A DNA stretch of 64,000 bases from Phyllostachys edulis (taxonomy: Eukaryota; Streptophyta; Magnoliopsida; Poales; Poaceae), in assembly GCA_036346405.1 (NCBI GenBank), contig CM070561.1, positions 32,158,338 to 32,222,337 of the forward strand. The letters are read 5' to 3'. The position numbers were made by a program, and so were the translations under genes. The notes under the pieces were generated by a model, which worked only from the letters and a program-made list of their open reading frames with translations, did no database searches and was not told where the DNA came from. Positions 42,064 through 54,150 of the stretch are shown in pieces; the first letter of the stretch is position 1; each line of letters opens with the position of its first letter.

Positions 42064-44340
42064 GAATTCAAATTTTCCAAGTACACTCGGGTCAATTGGT
42101 GCAAGCAAAGAGCAAAACGCTTTCTGTACGCCAATGTTCAGCAGTAACTCCGTACTTGTTCCTTCAATTAATTCAACCATGTACGAAACGGCACAATATC
42201 ACACCATATTTTGGAAAGCAATTATTCCTACTTCATGCACAATCAAATTCTGTTCGAGGCGTAAGTACGATTAATGGCAATACCTCTAGCTGGCAGAGGG
42301 TGTCCAGGAGGAGCGTCTGTTTCTGCTTGAGGAGCACAAGCTGCTTGTGCAGCGCCTCGAACTCGGCACGCACGATCCTCTCGCTGTCAGCAATGGCATC
42401 CTCGCTGACCCCCTCCTGCTGCAGCCGCTGCCTTAGGCGCTCGGTCGAGACTCCTCCCTTGTCTCCGCCCGCAGGTGCAGCCTCTGTTAGATAATCTTTG
42501 TTTATTGCTTACCGTGTCTGAGTCCGGTTCCAGTAGAAATCAAGTCGAAGTTGTATGTGCTGTTTTCGTTTCTTAGAGGAAGTCCGAGTCCTTGATGTCA
42601 CAGAGTTGTGCGTGTATAAAGCTGAGCCTAGCACTATGTAACAGAGTGTGAGCAAGCATTGTAAGATTGAGTTTAGAAACAAATAAGAAAAAAGCTGCCG
42701 TGAGTTACGTGCAGCACCAAAATCAAAGTTTTCTTCTAGGTTTGTTCCAACAATTAGTATCAAAGCTATAGGTTCGAAACCCTAGCTGCTACCCCGGGAG
42801 GGGCGATCTCGACTCTCGGGGTGGCATATACGGTGGGAGTGCGCATGTGGCGGATCCCACGGCACATCAGCGCAAGAATACGAGCGCCTGGCGAGGCGCG
42901 GCAATGAGCCCGATGCATCAGATGGGTGCATGCGGCTCCATGACAAGGAGGAGCCTGAGTTTTGATTTGTGCCCAAGATTATGTCGCGTTCTCTGGAGAG
43001 TGGTGTCACCGGTGACGAGGCAACGTCGACGCTCTTCCTACTGGCCGAAAAGGAAACGGCCAAAGCTTCGTGGAAAGCGTTGAAGACGATGCATCTTGGT
43101 GCCGATCATCGAAAGGTGAAGGCGAGGGACATTAAGGAGATGTGTTTGCCATCCTGAGTTGAGTACGAGTTGGGCAAGTCATAGTTGAGACCGACTGTCC
43201 TGGGTTGAGTACGAGTTGGAGCGCAAGTCGTAATTGAGACCGATTGCCTCAATGAGTAAAAGTTCAAGACGTGTTTGAGTTGTGCCACCGTCTTCGGACA
43301 AGTAAGTATGAGCCAAGTTGAAGTCAAGTCCAACTGGCAGCGTCCAAGACGTGTTCGAGTTGTGCCACCGTCTTCGGCCGAGTGTGTGGGAGCCATGTTG
43401 AAGTTGAGTCCAACTGGCAGCACACGAAATATAAGTACGTATACAAAGATTAGGGAGTGATTGTTAAATAATCTTTGTTTATTGCTTACCGTGTCCGAGT
43501 CCGGTTCTAGTAGAAATCAAGTCGAAGTTGTACGTGCTGTTTTTCGTTTCTCAGAGGGAGTCCGAGTCCTTGATGTCACAGAGTTGTGCGTGTATAAAGC
43601 TGAGCCTAGCACCATGTAACAGAGTGTGAGCAAGCATTGTAAGATTGAGTTTAGAAACAAATAAGAAAAAAGCTGCCATGAGTTACGTGCAGCACCAAAA
43701 TCAAAGTTTTCTCCTGGGTTTGTTCAGCCTCTTCGTTCCAGAGAAGATCGAGAACCTCTTGTCGTCCGATCTACTCTCCCTCACAGTCGACACCTGCACA
43801 CGCACGCAATCCATTTCATCGCCAGAAACGGACGAAATGGATCTGGGGATCACGGAGGCGAATCAAACGGATGACCTTGAGGTGGATTTCGCCGAGGGGG
43901 TTGCGGGGGACGTGGCGGCCGTTGGAGTAGGAGGAGGACGAGGAGGTGGAGGGGCGGGAGAGGCGGCGCATGGATTCCTCGCCGATGACCTTGGCACCCC
44001 GCTCGGTCTCGCACGAGAGGATGATGAGGTCGGGCCCGTGGATCTTGTAGTAGGAGAGCACGCCGTCGTGGAGCCCGAACCACCGTGGCCGCCACCCGCG
44101 CCCGTAGTTGAACCACTTGTAGAGGATCCCGGAGATGCCACCGCCCACGATCTCATTCTGCTTCACCCTGTATCGCGGAAGGCTCCCACTCGGCGTATGT
44201 CGTCGTGGAAGATCGACACACCAAGCATCGAGAGAGAAGGATTGTGGCAGAACAAGCGGCGAGAGAAGCCAAGGAAAAATCAGGCGGGCGCGGACGAGGG
44301 CCGTGCGGCATCCGACGGCCAAGAAAAACCTATCGACATG
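42064..44340 (-). pseudogene. Plant ORP (oxysterol-binding-protein-related) 5' gene relic
   Basis: Minus-strand exons encode the N-terminal part of an ORP, a family that binds and moves sterols or phosphoinositides between membranes. Exon 1 (to ~43877) has the start of the PH domain: GISGILYKWFNYGRGWRPRW, LSYYKIHGPD, GEESMRR, GEIHLK. A GT...AG intron (43791-43877) follows. Exon 2 continues VSTVRESRSDDKRFSIFSGT (43727-43790), where a short LTR element is inserted. Beyond it (42484 down to ~42285) come HLRAETREE and then RLRQRLQQEGVSEDAIADSE and KQLVLLKQKQTLLLDTL, before an intron donor. Sequence between the last two blocks is missing and shifts the frame. The lipid-binding domain is absent. 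Confidence 0.85.
42485..43726 (+). mobile_element. Short (TRIM-like) LTR retrotransposon, 1242 bp
   Basis: Two 265-bp LTRs (42485-42749 and 43462-43726; TGTTAGATAATC and TGTTAAATAATC) flank 712 bp. A 5-bp duplication, GCCTC, sits at 42480-42484 and 43727-43731. The primer-binding site ATTAGTATCAAAGC (42753-42766) resembles the initiator Met tRNA complement, and a purine-rich GATTAGGGAGTGA precedes the 3' LTR. Inside, around 43040-43125, AEKETAKASWKALKTM then LGADHRKVKA recall copia Gag (UBN2 type), so it is a shrunken Ty1/copia derivative. It has no pol. It is inserted in ORP exon 2. Confidence 0.85.
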
Positions 44341-44385
44341 GCCTGTTTCCTCGCGAAGACATGCTGCGCGCTTTTACCTGGTAAG

Positions 44386-45429
44386 ATAACCTAGGCAAGC
44401 CCTTTGCCAAGGAAGATTTTGTCCCGCCTTCGGGGCCAGAGAATATGTTAGTAGGGTTAGGGAAGAACCAAGCGTTAATTTGGTCTTGTGAGCCTATGCT
44501 ATCACTGTGATTTATTTTAGGTGCATATAAATATGCTTTTACATCCCTATTTTGGATCAAAGAAATTCGGTTGGCAAGAAACATTCATTTCATTGAATGT
44601 TTCATGTCTTGTGAAATTACTATGGAATACTTAATGGGTACATTTATAAATTTTGGTTGTTTTATGGGGCATGAATGGAATTCCCCATTTTTTATTTCGT
44701 AAATGAGAAACATTTCGATAATGAGTAATTTTCAAATGATCTATGCACGTTGTTCTTTTAGATGTAGTTTTTATCCAAATGTAGTGGTAATAGATCATTT
44801 AGATGCCTTTTTTTTATTAATCATCATGGTTTCCCCCTTCAAAGCAGGGATATTTGGCTTGGTTTTTTTGGGTAGATAGGATTCAGATGTCAGATCGTCG
44901 TAGGATCATAGTTAGGAAGTCATGATTGCAGAAATTTGAAGATATGCATCACTTTTCATAGGAAAATCTAGCTATGTTCCACTCTTTATCCACTTTAGCT
45001 ATTTACCACTCTACTTTTACAATGCCTATCATCAAGCTTGGTACCATTAGTCATTTTACCTTTATTAGGTTAGACTAAAAGGGTACGAAGAAAACTTACA
45101 TATTATCTACTTGTCTATCCTTGTTTTCTCTTAAAATACACTTAAAAAGGGTCGCCATATTGATGATAGTCACTCAGTGTAAAGTGCGTGGTAACCCACC
45201 ACTTCAATGTGATTAAATTTGACCACTAACCAAGTTAGCCGATGTTCCAGCACCCAATTGACATGCAAGCCACTTCATTAGTCTATCACTGAGGTGGCAT
45301 GCATCATTAATCTATTTATCTATCATTGACATTACATGCCGCATCATTTATTTTATTACAGTTTTTGAGAAGGGGATCCTATTGACGCTAGCGACTTCTA
45401 GGGCCCAATTGATGAAATTGAGAGAACAG
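44386..45429 (+). repeat. Duplicated segment B, part 2
   Basis: It is collinear with 18697-19690, from AACCTAGGCAAGCCC to GAAATTGAGAGAACA, with a ~22-bp extra block near 44468-44490. The match is broken by the Angela-type element at 45430 and resumes at 52844. Confidence 0.87.
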
Positions 45430-47030
45430 TGTCGGATTACGAGTAGACCACGATAGCACAAAACAAAAATTCCACCGCGCAACCAAGGAACCTCCGCTAG
45501 TAATAGATCACGAGATTACCACTAGATGCGCCGACTCGTAGCGAAAGTAGAGTCGATGTAGCGAGTTGATGCAGTAGTCGTACTCGCCGCCCGTCTTCTC
45601 CTGCTGCTCTTGTGATTGTCATGAGTTGCGGATCGTCCTAGTGCTGATGCTTCGCAACAACACCTCCAAGGTATCCACACGTACGGGGCAGGGACACCAC
45701 GCGCTGGAGTGCTAGCACCAGCGGCGTGGTTGAGGAAGGCGTGGCTATTAGGGTTTCGTGAATTCTTCAAAAAAGTTTATTGCACCCCATGTCACCGCCC
45801 CTCTATTTATATGCATCCATAATGGGTCTTGTACTTGAGGCCCATTAGGAACTCGTGGCCTACAAGAATTCAGATCACCATCCAAATCAAATCCTAGCTC
45901 TTTAAGTGTGTGACCCTATAGGTTCATGTGTAATCGGTTGTGACTCGGAAAACCCTTTTCCAACCACAAGTCGTCAGCGCTACCTAGCAGCACATAACGA
46001 TTCCCGAACACACATAGAATATATTGGACGAACCTTAATGCAATATGATCTAAGACCAGGTGCTTATCACTTACGACCAGCTCGTACCTAGTCACGACCA
46101 GTCCATACTTAGTTACGACCAGTTAGTACTTAAATACGACCAGTTCATAACTCCTTACGACCATTTAGTGATTATGTTCGACCAGTCTACGACCAGCTCA
46201 TATCTCCTTACGACCAGTCCATGACCAGCTCGTATCTCCATACGACAAGTCTATGACCAGCTCGAATTTGGTCGAACCGAACGACCTGCTTGTGTATTCT
46301 CCCTTTGCCTCACGATGTCTGGTTGAACTCTAGGTGAGATAATTTGTCATCCATGAACTGTTCAATACTTTCTCGATCAAATGTCGAATAACTTTATGTG
46401 GTCGACACTTCGACCACTAGTGGCATGGCCATGCACTTTTTTATTTGACCACAACGAGGGGCCCGGAGACATCTCTCCTGTTATGTTAGGAGGGGCAAAT
46501 CCTATATCCGACCAGTCACATTCCCCCACATGTTTCATAGCATACCCGAAAGCTACCTTTATAACTGCCTAGTTACGAGTAGCGTTTGGCAACCCCTAAG
46601 AGTGTTATTACAAATGTAGGAAACCATGCTGATCTCAGGTCTAAGGATTATACATTATCATTGCTTGAGACCAACTAACGACATATAGAATCATAACAAT
46701 ATCAATAGTGTCTCAAGGTGGGTCTTATCCAACACCATGTTCTCTAACATGTGTCCATATTATTGGTTTGATATCTCCATATCCATGACCTGTGAAACAT
46801 AGTCATCAACCAATACATATGCTAGTCTGTTCATATGTGTTCTCATATGTTTCCGACCAGGGAACGTTTAAGAATAATCATCGCAGAAATATAGTTTCCC
46901 AATCAAGTCACGTACTTGATAATAAATATTATCGATATTATTCTAGGAACACGATAACATATTATCCAATATTATGAACATAATGAAATATAATCATCTC
47001 TATGATTGCCTCTAAGGCATATTTCCAATA
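45430..47030 (-). repeat. 3' LTR of the Angela-type element
   Basis: It is bounded inside by the purine tract CAAGTGGGAGAC (minus strand, 47031-47042) and outside by the target duplication. A minus-strand TATAAATAGAGG lies near 45800-45812. At 46075-46265 there are about ten TACGACCAG-type direct repeats. Confidence 0.87.
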
Positions 47031-47054
47031 GTCTCCCACTTGCACTAGAGTCAA

Positions 47055-48990
47055 TCATTTTAAGTATCTAATACCGACAGCTCTTGTGTGCGCCTCATGC
47101 TTTGGCTGTGTGTGAGGCTTTGTCAATAGATCAACAACATTTAAATCCGTGTGAACTTTGTATATTTTAACATCTCCTCTATCAACCAATTCACGAATAA
47201 GATGATAACGCCTGAGTATATGCTTGGACTTCTGATGGGATCTAGGCTCCTTAGCCTGCGCAATAGCTCCATTATTGTCACAATAGAGATCCCTTGGGCT
47301 CGAGGCACTCGGAACCATACCCAACTCAGCAATGAAATTCCTTATCCAAACACCTTCCTTCGCATCTTAAGAAGCCGCAACGTACTCGGACTCCGTCATA
47401 CAATCAGCAACTGTCTCTTGGTTGGAACTTTTCTAGCTCACTGCTCCTCCATTCAAAATGAATACAAAACCAGATTGCAAATGATAATCATCTTTGTCGG
47501 TTTGGAAGCTTGCATCGGTGTAACCATTTACAACGAGCTCTTCATCACCGCCATAAACTAGGAACGCATCCTTGGCCCTTCTCTAGTACTTAAGAATGCT
47601 TTTCACAGCTGTCTAGTGACCTTCACCGGGATCAGCTTGATATCTACTCGTAACACTTAGAGCATATGATACATCTGGTTGAGTACATATCATGGCATAC
47701 ATGATAGATCCAATAGCTGAAGCATATGGAATACCACTCATACGGTCTCGCTCATCAGTTGTCGAAGGACACTGACTCTTGCTAAGACTTATGCCATGTG
47801 ACAAAGGCAAGAACCCTTTCTTGGCATCCTGCATGTTGAACCGAATCTACATCTTGTCAATATAAGTACTTTGGCTTAATCCAATTAGCCTTCTTGATCT
47901 ATCTCTATAGATCTTTATCCCTAAGATATATGCCGCCCCTCCTAGGTCCTTCATAGAAAAACTATTTTTCAATGATGCCGTAACGGATTCCAGCATTAGA
48001 ATGTCATTCCCAATCAACAATATGTCATCCACATATAATATTAGAATAACAAGCACGTTCCCACTAACCTTCATGTAAACACAAGGTTCTTCTTTATTCT
48101 TGACGAAACCGAACCTTTTGATCTCCCCATCAAAACGCATATTCCAACTCTGAGATGCTTGCTTCAACCCATAAATGGGCTTTTGAAGTGTCACACTTTA
48201 CTAGCATTCTTTGGATCGACAAAACCTTCAGGTTATGTCATGTACACATCCTCACTTAGGTTTCCATTAAGGAAAGCCGTTTTGACATCCATTTGTCATA
48301 TCTCATAGTTGAAATATGCAACAATAGCTAAAATGATCCGTATAGATTTAAGCATTGCTACCGGTGAGAAAGTATAATCGTAGTCAACCCCTTAAACTTG
48401 TCAAAAACCCTTTTACAACTAGTCGAGCTTTATGAATATGAACATTTCCATCCATGTCAACCTTTTTCTTATAGATCCATTTGCACTCAATGGTTTTAAC
48501 ACCATCAAGTGAATCGACTAGGTTCCAAACCTGATTGTCACTCATGGAGTCTATCTCAGATTTCATGGCTCCAAGCCATTTCTCAAAGTCTGGGTCCATC
48601 ATCGCTTCCTCATAAGTATTAGGCTCATCATTATTCAATAATAATACGTTATGCCTATACCTTATAGGCAATTGACGCGGCCTTTTAGATCTATGTGGGG
48701 CTGATGCCTCATCTACAGGTTTAACAATATTTTGTTCATCCTGTAGTGGTTCAGTAGGAGTTGAAACACTTTCAAATGCTTCCCGAATTTCTTTGAGTTG
48801 CACCTTTCTCCTACTGACTCCTTTTGAAAGAAACTCTTTCTCCAAAAGAACACCATTTCGGGCAACAAAAACTTTGCCCTCTTCTCGGTTGTAGAAGTAA
48901 TATCTTTTGGTTTCCCTAGGATATCCTATAAAGAAGCATTTATCTGACTTGGGTGTGAGTTTATCAGATGTCAAATGTTTAACATAGACA
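47055..48990 (-). pseudogene. Reverse transcriptase / RNase H region (Angela-type), broken
   Basis: Connection-to-RT frame 48384-49001: CFFIGYPRETKRYYFYN, a linker, then NTYEEAMMDPDFEKWLGAMK and IECKWIYKKK. RT frame 47847-48194: KPIYGLKQASQSWNMRFD, and YVDDILLIGND with YVDD at 48024-48035. RNase H and tail: TDERDRMSGIPYASAIGSIM (47613-47834) and LYCDNNGAIAQAKEPRSHQK, then DLLTKP (47055-47324). Frameshifts and stops separate these parts. Confidence 0.88.
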
Positions 48991-49019
48991 TTACATCCCA
49001 AATCCTTAGAAAAGACAAA

Positions 49020-51006
49020 CTAGGACTCTTTCCAGTCCATATCACATATGGTGTCTTATCTACTGATTTAGATGGTACCCTATTTAAAGTGAAAGCGGCA
49101 GTTTCTAGAGTGTAACCCCAGAAAGACAATGGCAGATCCGATTGACTCATCATCGATCAAACCATGTCTCACAAGGTCCGATTACGTCACTCGGACACCT
49201 CATTCCATTGTGGAGTACCTGGTGGTGTAAGCTGTGGAACAATTCCACATTGTTTCGAATGATCACCAAATTTATGGCTCAAAAATTCACCTCCACGACC
49301 AGATCATACAGATTTGATTGTCTTGCCAAGTTGATTATGTACCTCACACTGGAACTCCTTGAACTTTTCAAAGGATTTCGACTTGTGCCTCATTAAATAG
49401 ATATATCCATATCTACTACAGTCATCAGTGAAAGTAATAAACTACTGAAAACCACCTCTAGCTGTCGTGCTCATTGGTCCACACACATCAGTATGTATGA
49501 GTGCCAACAAGTCGGATGCCCTCTCAGCTCGGCCAGTGAAATGTGTCTTAGTCAACTTTCCGAGTAGGCAAGATTCACATGTTTCAAATAATTCCAAATC
49601 AAGTGAGTATAGAATTCCATCATCATGGAGCTTCTTCATACGTTTCTCACTTATGTGACCCAAACGACAATACCAAATAAAAATGAAATCCATATCATTA
49701 GGCCGAAGCCTCTTCGTATTAATATTATTGATGGGTGCATCATCAAGATTTAAAATAAATAACCCATTCAAAACAGGAGTATAGCCATAGAACATCTCAT
49801 TCAAAAATATAGAACAATCATTGTTCTCAAAAATAAATTTATAACCCTCTGCTATCAAACATGAGGCAGAGATAATGTTCCTACTCATGGCTAGAACGTA
49901 ATAACATTTATTTAATTCCATAACAAATCCTGAGGGAAAAAGTAATAGCAAAGTCCCGACGGCTAATGCAGCAACCCTTACTTTATTCCCGACGAGAAGA
50001 TCCATCTCGCCTCTTGCAACTCTCCTAATCCTTGTTAGACTCTGCATCGAATTACAAATATAAGCAACCGATCCGGTATCAAATACCCAAGAGTTAACGG
50101 AAGAATCAGCAAGAAAAACATCTATAACATTAATACCTGAAGTGGAAGGTTTAGTCCCACCATTCTTTTTCTGATCAGCTAGGTATTTCTTGCAGTTCCT
50201 CTTCCAATGGCCTAGCTCTTTGTAGTAAAAGCACTTATTCTCTTGAGTCGGGCTGGACTTAGTCTTGGGCTTAGGCTTGTTAGTTTGGATCCTATCTGAA
50301 ACTTTAGCCTTACCCTTTCTTTTGCCCCAAGTCTTAGCCTTCGGCTTGAAGCTTGTACTCTTCTGCACCATCATCACATGACTGTTGCTTTTCTTAATGT
50401 TGTCCTCTGCAGTCTTGAGTATCATATGCCGTTCGGTGAGATTCTTGTCTAAGCCATGCATATGGAAGTTCAGAATGAACTGCCCATAGCTTGCAGGAAG
50501 CGAAACAAGAATCAAATCTGTAGCCAACTCTTGACTAAGTGGAAAACCAAGTTTTTCCAAGTTCTGTGTGTAACCAACCATCTTGATCACATGTGGGCTC
50601 ACCGGACTACCCTCAGCTAGCTTACACCCAAATAATTTCTTTGAGATCTCATATCTCTCAGTTCTTGCTTGTGTCTCAAACATGCCTTTAAGCACCACGA
50701 TCATATCATAGGCCTCTATGTTCTCAAACTGCTTCTGAAGGTCTCAGTTCATAGCAGCAAGTGTGAGACAGCTAACATCAAGGTACTCATCATATGCCTT
50801 TTTATAGGCATTTTTAAGAGTAGCAGCAGTATTTTCAGCAAGCACATCTAGAATTGGTTCCTCTAAAACATGTTCTTTTTTTTATCTTACCTAAGAACAA
50901 TTCTTAGCTTGCGGGACCAATCCACAAAATTTTTTCCATTCAGTTTTTCCTTTTCAAGTATCGAACGTAAAGCAAAACTGGATGTAGGTACAGCAATTGG
51001 TGCCAT
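49020..51006 (-). pseudogene. Gag-protease-integrase region (Angela-type), broken
   Basis: The gag ATG at 51006 (minus) gives MAPIAVPTSS, then LNGKNFVDWSRKLRIVLR and an immediate stop. A further TGA lies near 50740. The longest open part (49442-50704, 420 residues) has UBN2-type Gag, a knuckle CFYYKELGHWKRNC in which the second Cys is Tyr, the protease motif VFDTGSVAYICN, the pre-integrase block WYCRLGHISEKRMKKLHDDG and the integrase start LIHTDVCGPM. A later frame (48971-49153) has TLETAAFTLNRVPSKSV from the integrase. The loss of a knuckle Cys suggests decay beyond frameshifts. Confidence 0.88.
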
Positions 51007-51904
51007 GATCTACAACATGAAATATGCAAAACTAATACATATGTTCAAGAATAGTAACTTCTATTAAACAATTTAATAAAGATACTCCCACTAAAAACCA
51101 TATCCCTCTTATGACATTTAGTGATTCATGACCCACAATCAGTTAATCTACTAGTGAGCTTTGGCATCACTGCTAGAAGATTAGTGAAATTGGTAAGCAA
51201 CCCTTTGCTAATCATATCTCTATATGACTATTGTTGTTGGGCAGCATCTCCATGCTCCGGTACTCAACCCTATGCCCCAAGGTCCATAACCGTTATGATG
51301 GCCTTGTCAAGTTAAACCAATACTATGCATGTAAGTGCCCGACACAAACCCACCTAGTCAAGGAAAGTTAATGGCACTCTGCTTTAGCAAGACCTACCAT
51401 TAAAATACATGACTTTGGATGGTGCAGCTAATTGGGAGGGCATCAATTTAACTTAATATCATGTGAGGGAATATTACTTCTACCATGTTAAAGCATTCGA
51501 AGCAACTAAATAACATACATAGAAATAAACAGGAATATAAAGGCATTCACAGACAATCACAATGCATCGTGATATAGTATGACCCTTCCACATGGTGATC
51601 TCCATCGTCGTGCTTCCCGTTTGCCTTGTCTCCAAGTGGCCAATTTCTCTAAGTACTCCCACTAGGCTATTACTCCTAATAGCACTATTAATAAAATATA
51701 AGGAGTGAAGATGCATCAGAAGTCGACATACAGGCCGTTATACAAATATAGACAACCTTGGGTTGCAATAAGAATTGACACGCAGGTTATGAACATTACA
51801 CACATACATGCATCTCATACATCATGGGTCATACTATTTCACAAATCCTGCAAAACAAGTTAGGCATAGAATCACATTCTATCTAACAGATGGCGTGAAC
51901 CAGT
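51007..51904 (-). other. Angela-type leader, primer site missing
   Basis: About 0.9 kb separates gag from the truncated 5' LTR. No TGGTATCAGAGC-like site is visible on the minus strand. The deletion that removed the inner LTR end probably took it. Confidence 0.7.
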
Positions 51905-52843
51905 AACTCCTTACGATCAGTTAGTACTTAATTACAACCAGCTCGTAACTCCTTACGACTAGTTAGTGATTATGTTCGACCGGTCTCTGACCGGCTTGAC
52001 GATCTACTACCGGCTTGACGATCTACTACCAGATTCCATACGACCCATCCACCGATCCACGACCGGCCCGAATTTGGTCGAACCGAACGACCTGCTTGTG
52101 TATTCTCCCTTTGCCTCACGACGTTAGGTTGAACTCAAGGTGAGATAATTTGTCATCCATGGACTTTTCAATAATTTCTCGATCAAGTGTCGAATAACTT
52201 TATGTGGTCAACACTTCGACCACTAGTGGTATGGCCATGCACTTTCTTTATTTGACCACAACGAGGGGCCCAGAGACATCTCTCCTGTTATGTTAGTAGG
52301 GGCAAATCCCATATCCGGCCAGTCACATTTCTCCGCATGTTTCATAGCATACCCGAAAGCTACCTTTATAACTGCCCAGTTATGAGTAGCGTTTGGCAAC
52401 CCCTAAGAGTGCTATTACAAATGTAGAAAACCATACTGATCTCAGGTCTAAGGATTATACATCATCATTGCTTGAGACCAAGTAATGACACATAGAATCA
52501 TAACAATCTCAATAATGTCTCAAGGTGGGACTTATCCAACACCATGTTCTCTAGCTAACATGTGTCCATATTATTGGTTTGATATCTCCATATCCATGAC
52601 CTATGAAACATAGTCATTAACCAATACATATGCTAGTCTATTCATATGTGTTCTTATATGTTTCCGACCAGGGAACGTTTAAGAATAATCATCGCAGAAA
52701 TATAGATTTTCACAATCAAGTCACATACTTGATAATAAATATTATTGATATTATTCTAGGAACAAGATAACATATTATCCAATGTTATGAACATAATGAA
52801 ATATAATCATCTCTATAATTGCCTCTCGGGCATATTTCCAACA
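51905..52843 (-). repeat. Truncated 5' LTR of the Angela-type element
   Basis: It is collinear with 46110-47030 of the 3' LTR, including TACGACC repeats and CCACAACGAGGGGCCC, and ends at CATATTTCCAACA. It lacks the counterpart of 45430-46110. Confidence 0.85.
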
Positions 52844-53120
52844 AACAACACATATGAATCTGTCGACTACATAGATTTTACTCACATGGAATCCATTAGA
52901 GATTTTGATATAGTATTTTGTCCTACTTCCCATGAAATTTATTTTTTGAGTTCAAAGCAAGTCATAGACTCAGACTAAACTCGGTAATCCAAAATTCTGA
53001 CATCATCTGGAATTACGCCGACAATTTAAAGAAATTATAGAAACAATGTAACGTCAAGTATCTCACAGTTCCCTGATACTAAGATGATGAAATCAAAAAA
53101 TGCTTGAGATAAACAACTCC
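52844..53120 (+). repeat. Duplicated segment B, part 3
   Basis: It continues the match to segment A (19695-19985) from CACATATGAATCTGTCGACT to TCCAGTGCTTGTACC. The copies then part. B has ~30 bp (GGCCTTTTGC...) before rejoining GACATTAGCATCTCTGATT, and then diverges. Confidence 0.83.
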
Positions 53121-53737
53121 AGTGCTTGTACCTGGCCTTTTGCTTTATTTAGTGGTAGCTGTTGACATTAGCATCTCTGATTGGCAGCCTTGAAGAATGT
53201 GTTCTTCCTGATCACCACTAGCCACACGTCGCATCTCCAGAAGATCTTAAATGAACTCATACTTGTGGTGGGTTTGGGGGAGTGAGTCGGAGACGGAACG
53301 GGAGGCGACGGTGGTTGCGGCTGCTGCTGGATGGAGGTGCTATGGAGATTGCTATAGGGGTGCTGAAGTTAGGACAAGGTTCTCTAGGAATTTTTAAGAC
53401 CTAAATCTCCCTTTTTCGAACAGGTCCTTCAAGATATTTTATTTTGGGAAGGTGTAGATAGAAATTGAAAAAACTAGAACTGGTGCACAGTGTAATGTTA
53501 AGGGCAATTATATGGCATTAAGTGCTGACTTTACTTAAGCATGGTGCTTGAAAGCACGATCGTTAGAAATAAAACCAGTGTATTTTGTAACTTACTCAAA
53601 AAAGTAATAAGTAATGACGCAGATTTAGTCATCAACACAATATTGGTTTAGAGTAAATTTCAGAAAATCCACATTACTTTGTTGCATTGGTAATGCAGAA
53701 TCACATATTTGCGTGGGTTGTACCGTCAAATCTTTTA
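53121..53737. other. Gene-like scrap, unrecognised
   Basis: 53190-53340 is GC-rich and exon-like (minus strand around GTCTCCGACTCACTCCCCC). This block occupies the place held by the palindrome in the other copy. No protein could be assigned. Confidence 0.35.
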
Positions 53738-54150
53738 CGAACAATATAGTACAAAAAATACTATTTTATTAAAAAACTAACACTATTACACCAGAGTGGA
53801 CACACACCTCGGTGGCTAGCCTAGCACTCACATCGAACACTCACCTTGCCTTCTACCATGCTCATATGCCATGGCATGGCAAGGAGTCATGGCCTCTATT
53901 TATAGTGATTGAGGGCCATTGGATTCTTTACAAGTGTCAAGATCATAACCCTTGATCTAAAATATCTAGAACATTCACGCTCTTCCAAGAAAATATCCTT
54001 GCCCTTGAGAGTTTCCTAATTTATTTAACTAGCTATTCTAGAGTACTCCCTAGAAAATATCTATGGTCTTGCAATTTTTCAGATATCTAGCTAGAAGTTT
54101 GCATTGCCAGCTTCTAACAAAGCATCAGCGAAATAACATGCTTGCAAACT
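53738..54150 (-). repeat. LTR-like ~410-bp repeat, copy 2
   Basis: It matches 32818-33228, with the same minus-strand TATAAATAGAGG and AATAAAAT-type features. Its match is ended at 54150, exactly where the Tat-type LTR begins with TGTCGGTG. Confidence 0.55.

Larger units (their letters stand above)
45430..52843 (-). mobile_element. Angela-type Ty1/copia retrotransposon
   Basis: Polyprotein parts lie on the minus strand in copia order from 51006 to 47055. The LTR termini GGAAATATGCC and ATTTCCAACA are those of the Angela lineage. The 3' LTR is 45430-47030. The 5' LTR (about 51905-52843) lacks ~650 bp of its inner end together with the primer-binding site. Flanks AACAG (45425-45429) and AACAA (52844-52848) are a 4-of-5 target duplication, and segment A supplies the uninterrupted site. 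Total 7414 bp; coding region broken. Confidence 0.9.

Noticed and set aside
43645..44394. 249-residue plus-strand frame
   Set aside because: It is the antisense shadow of the ORP PH-domain exon.
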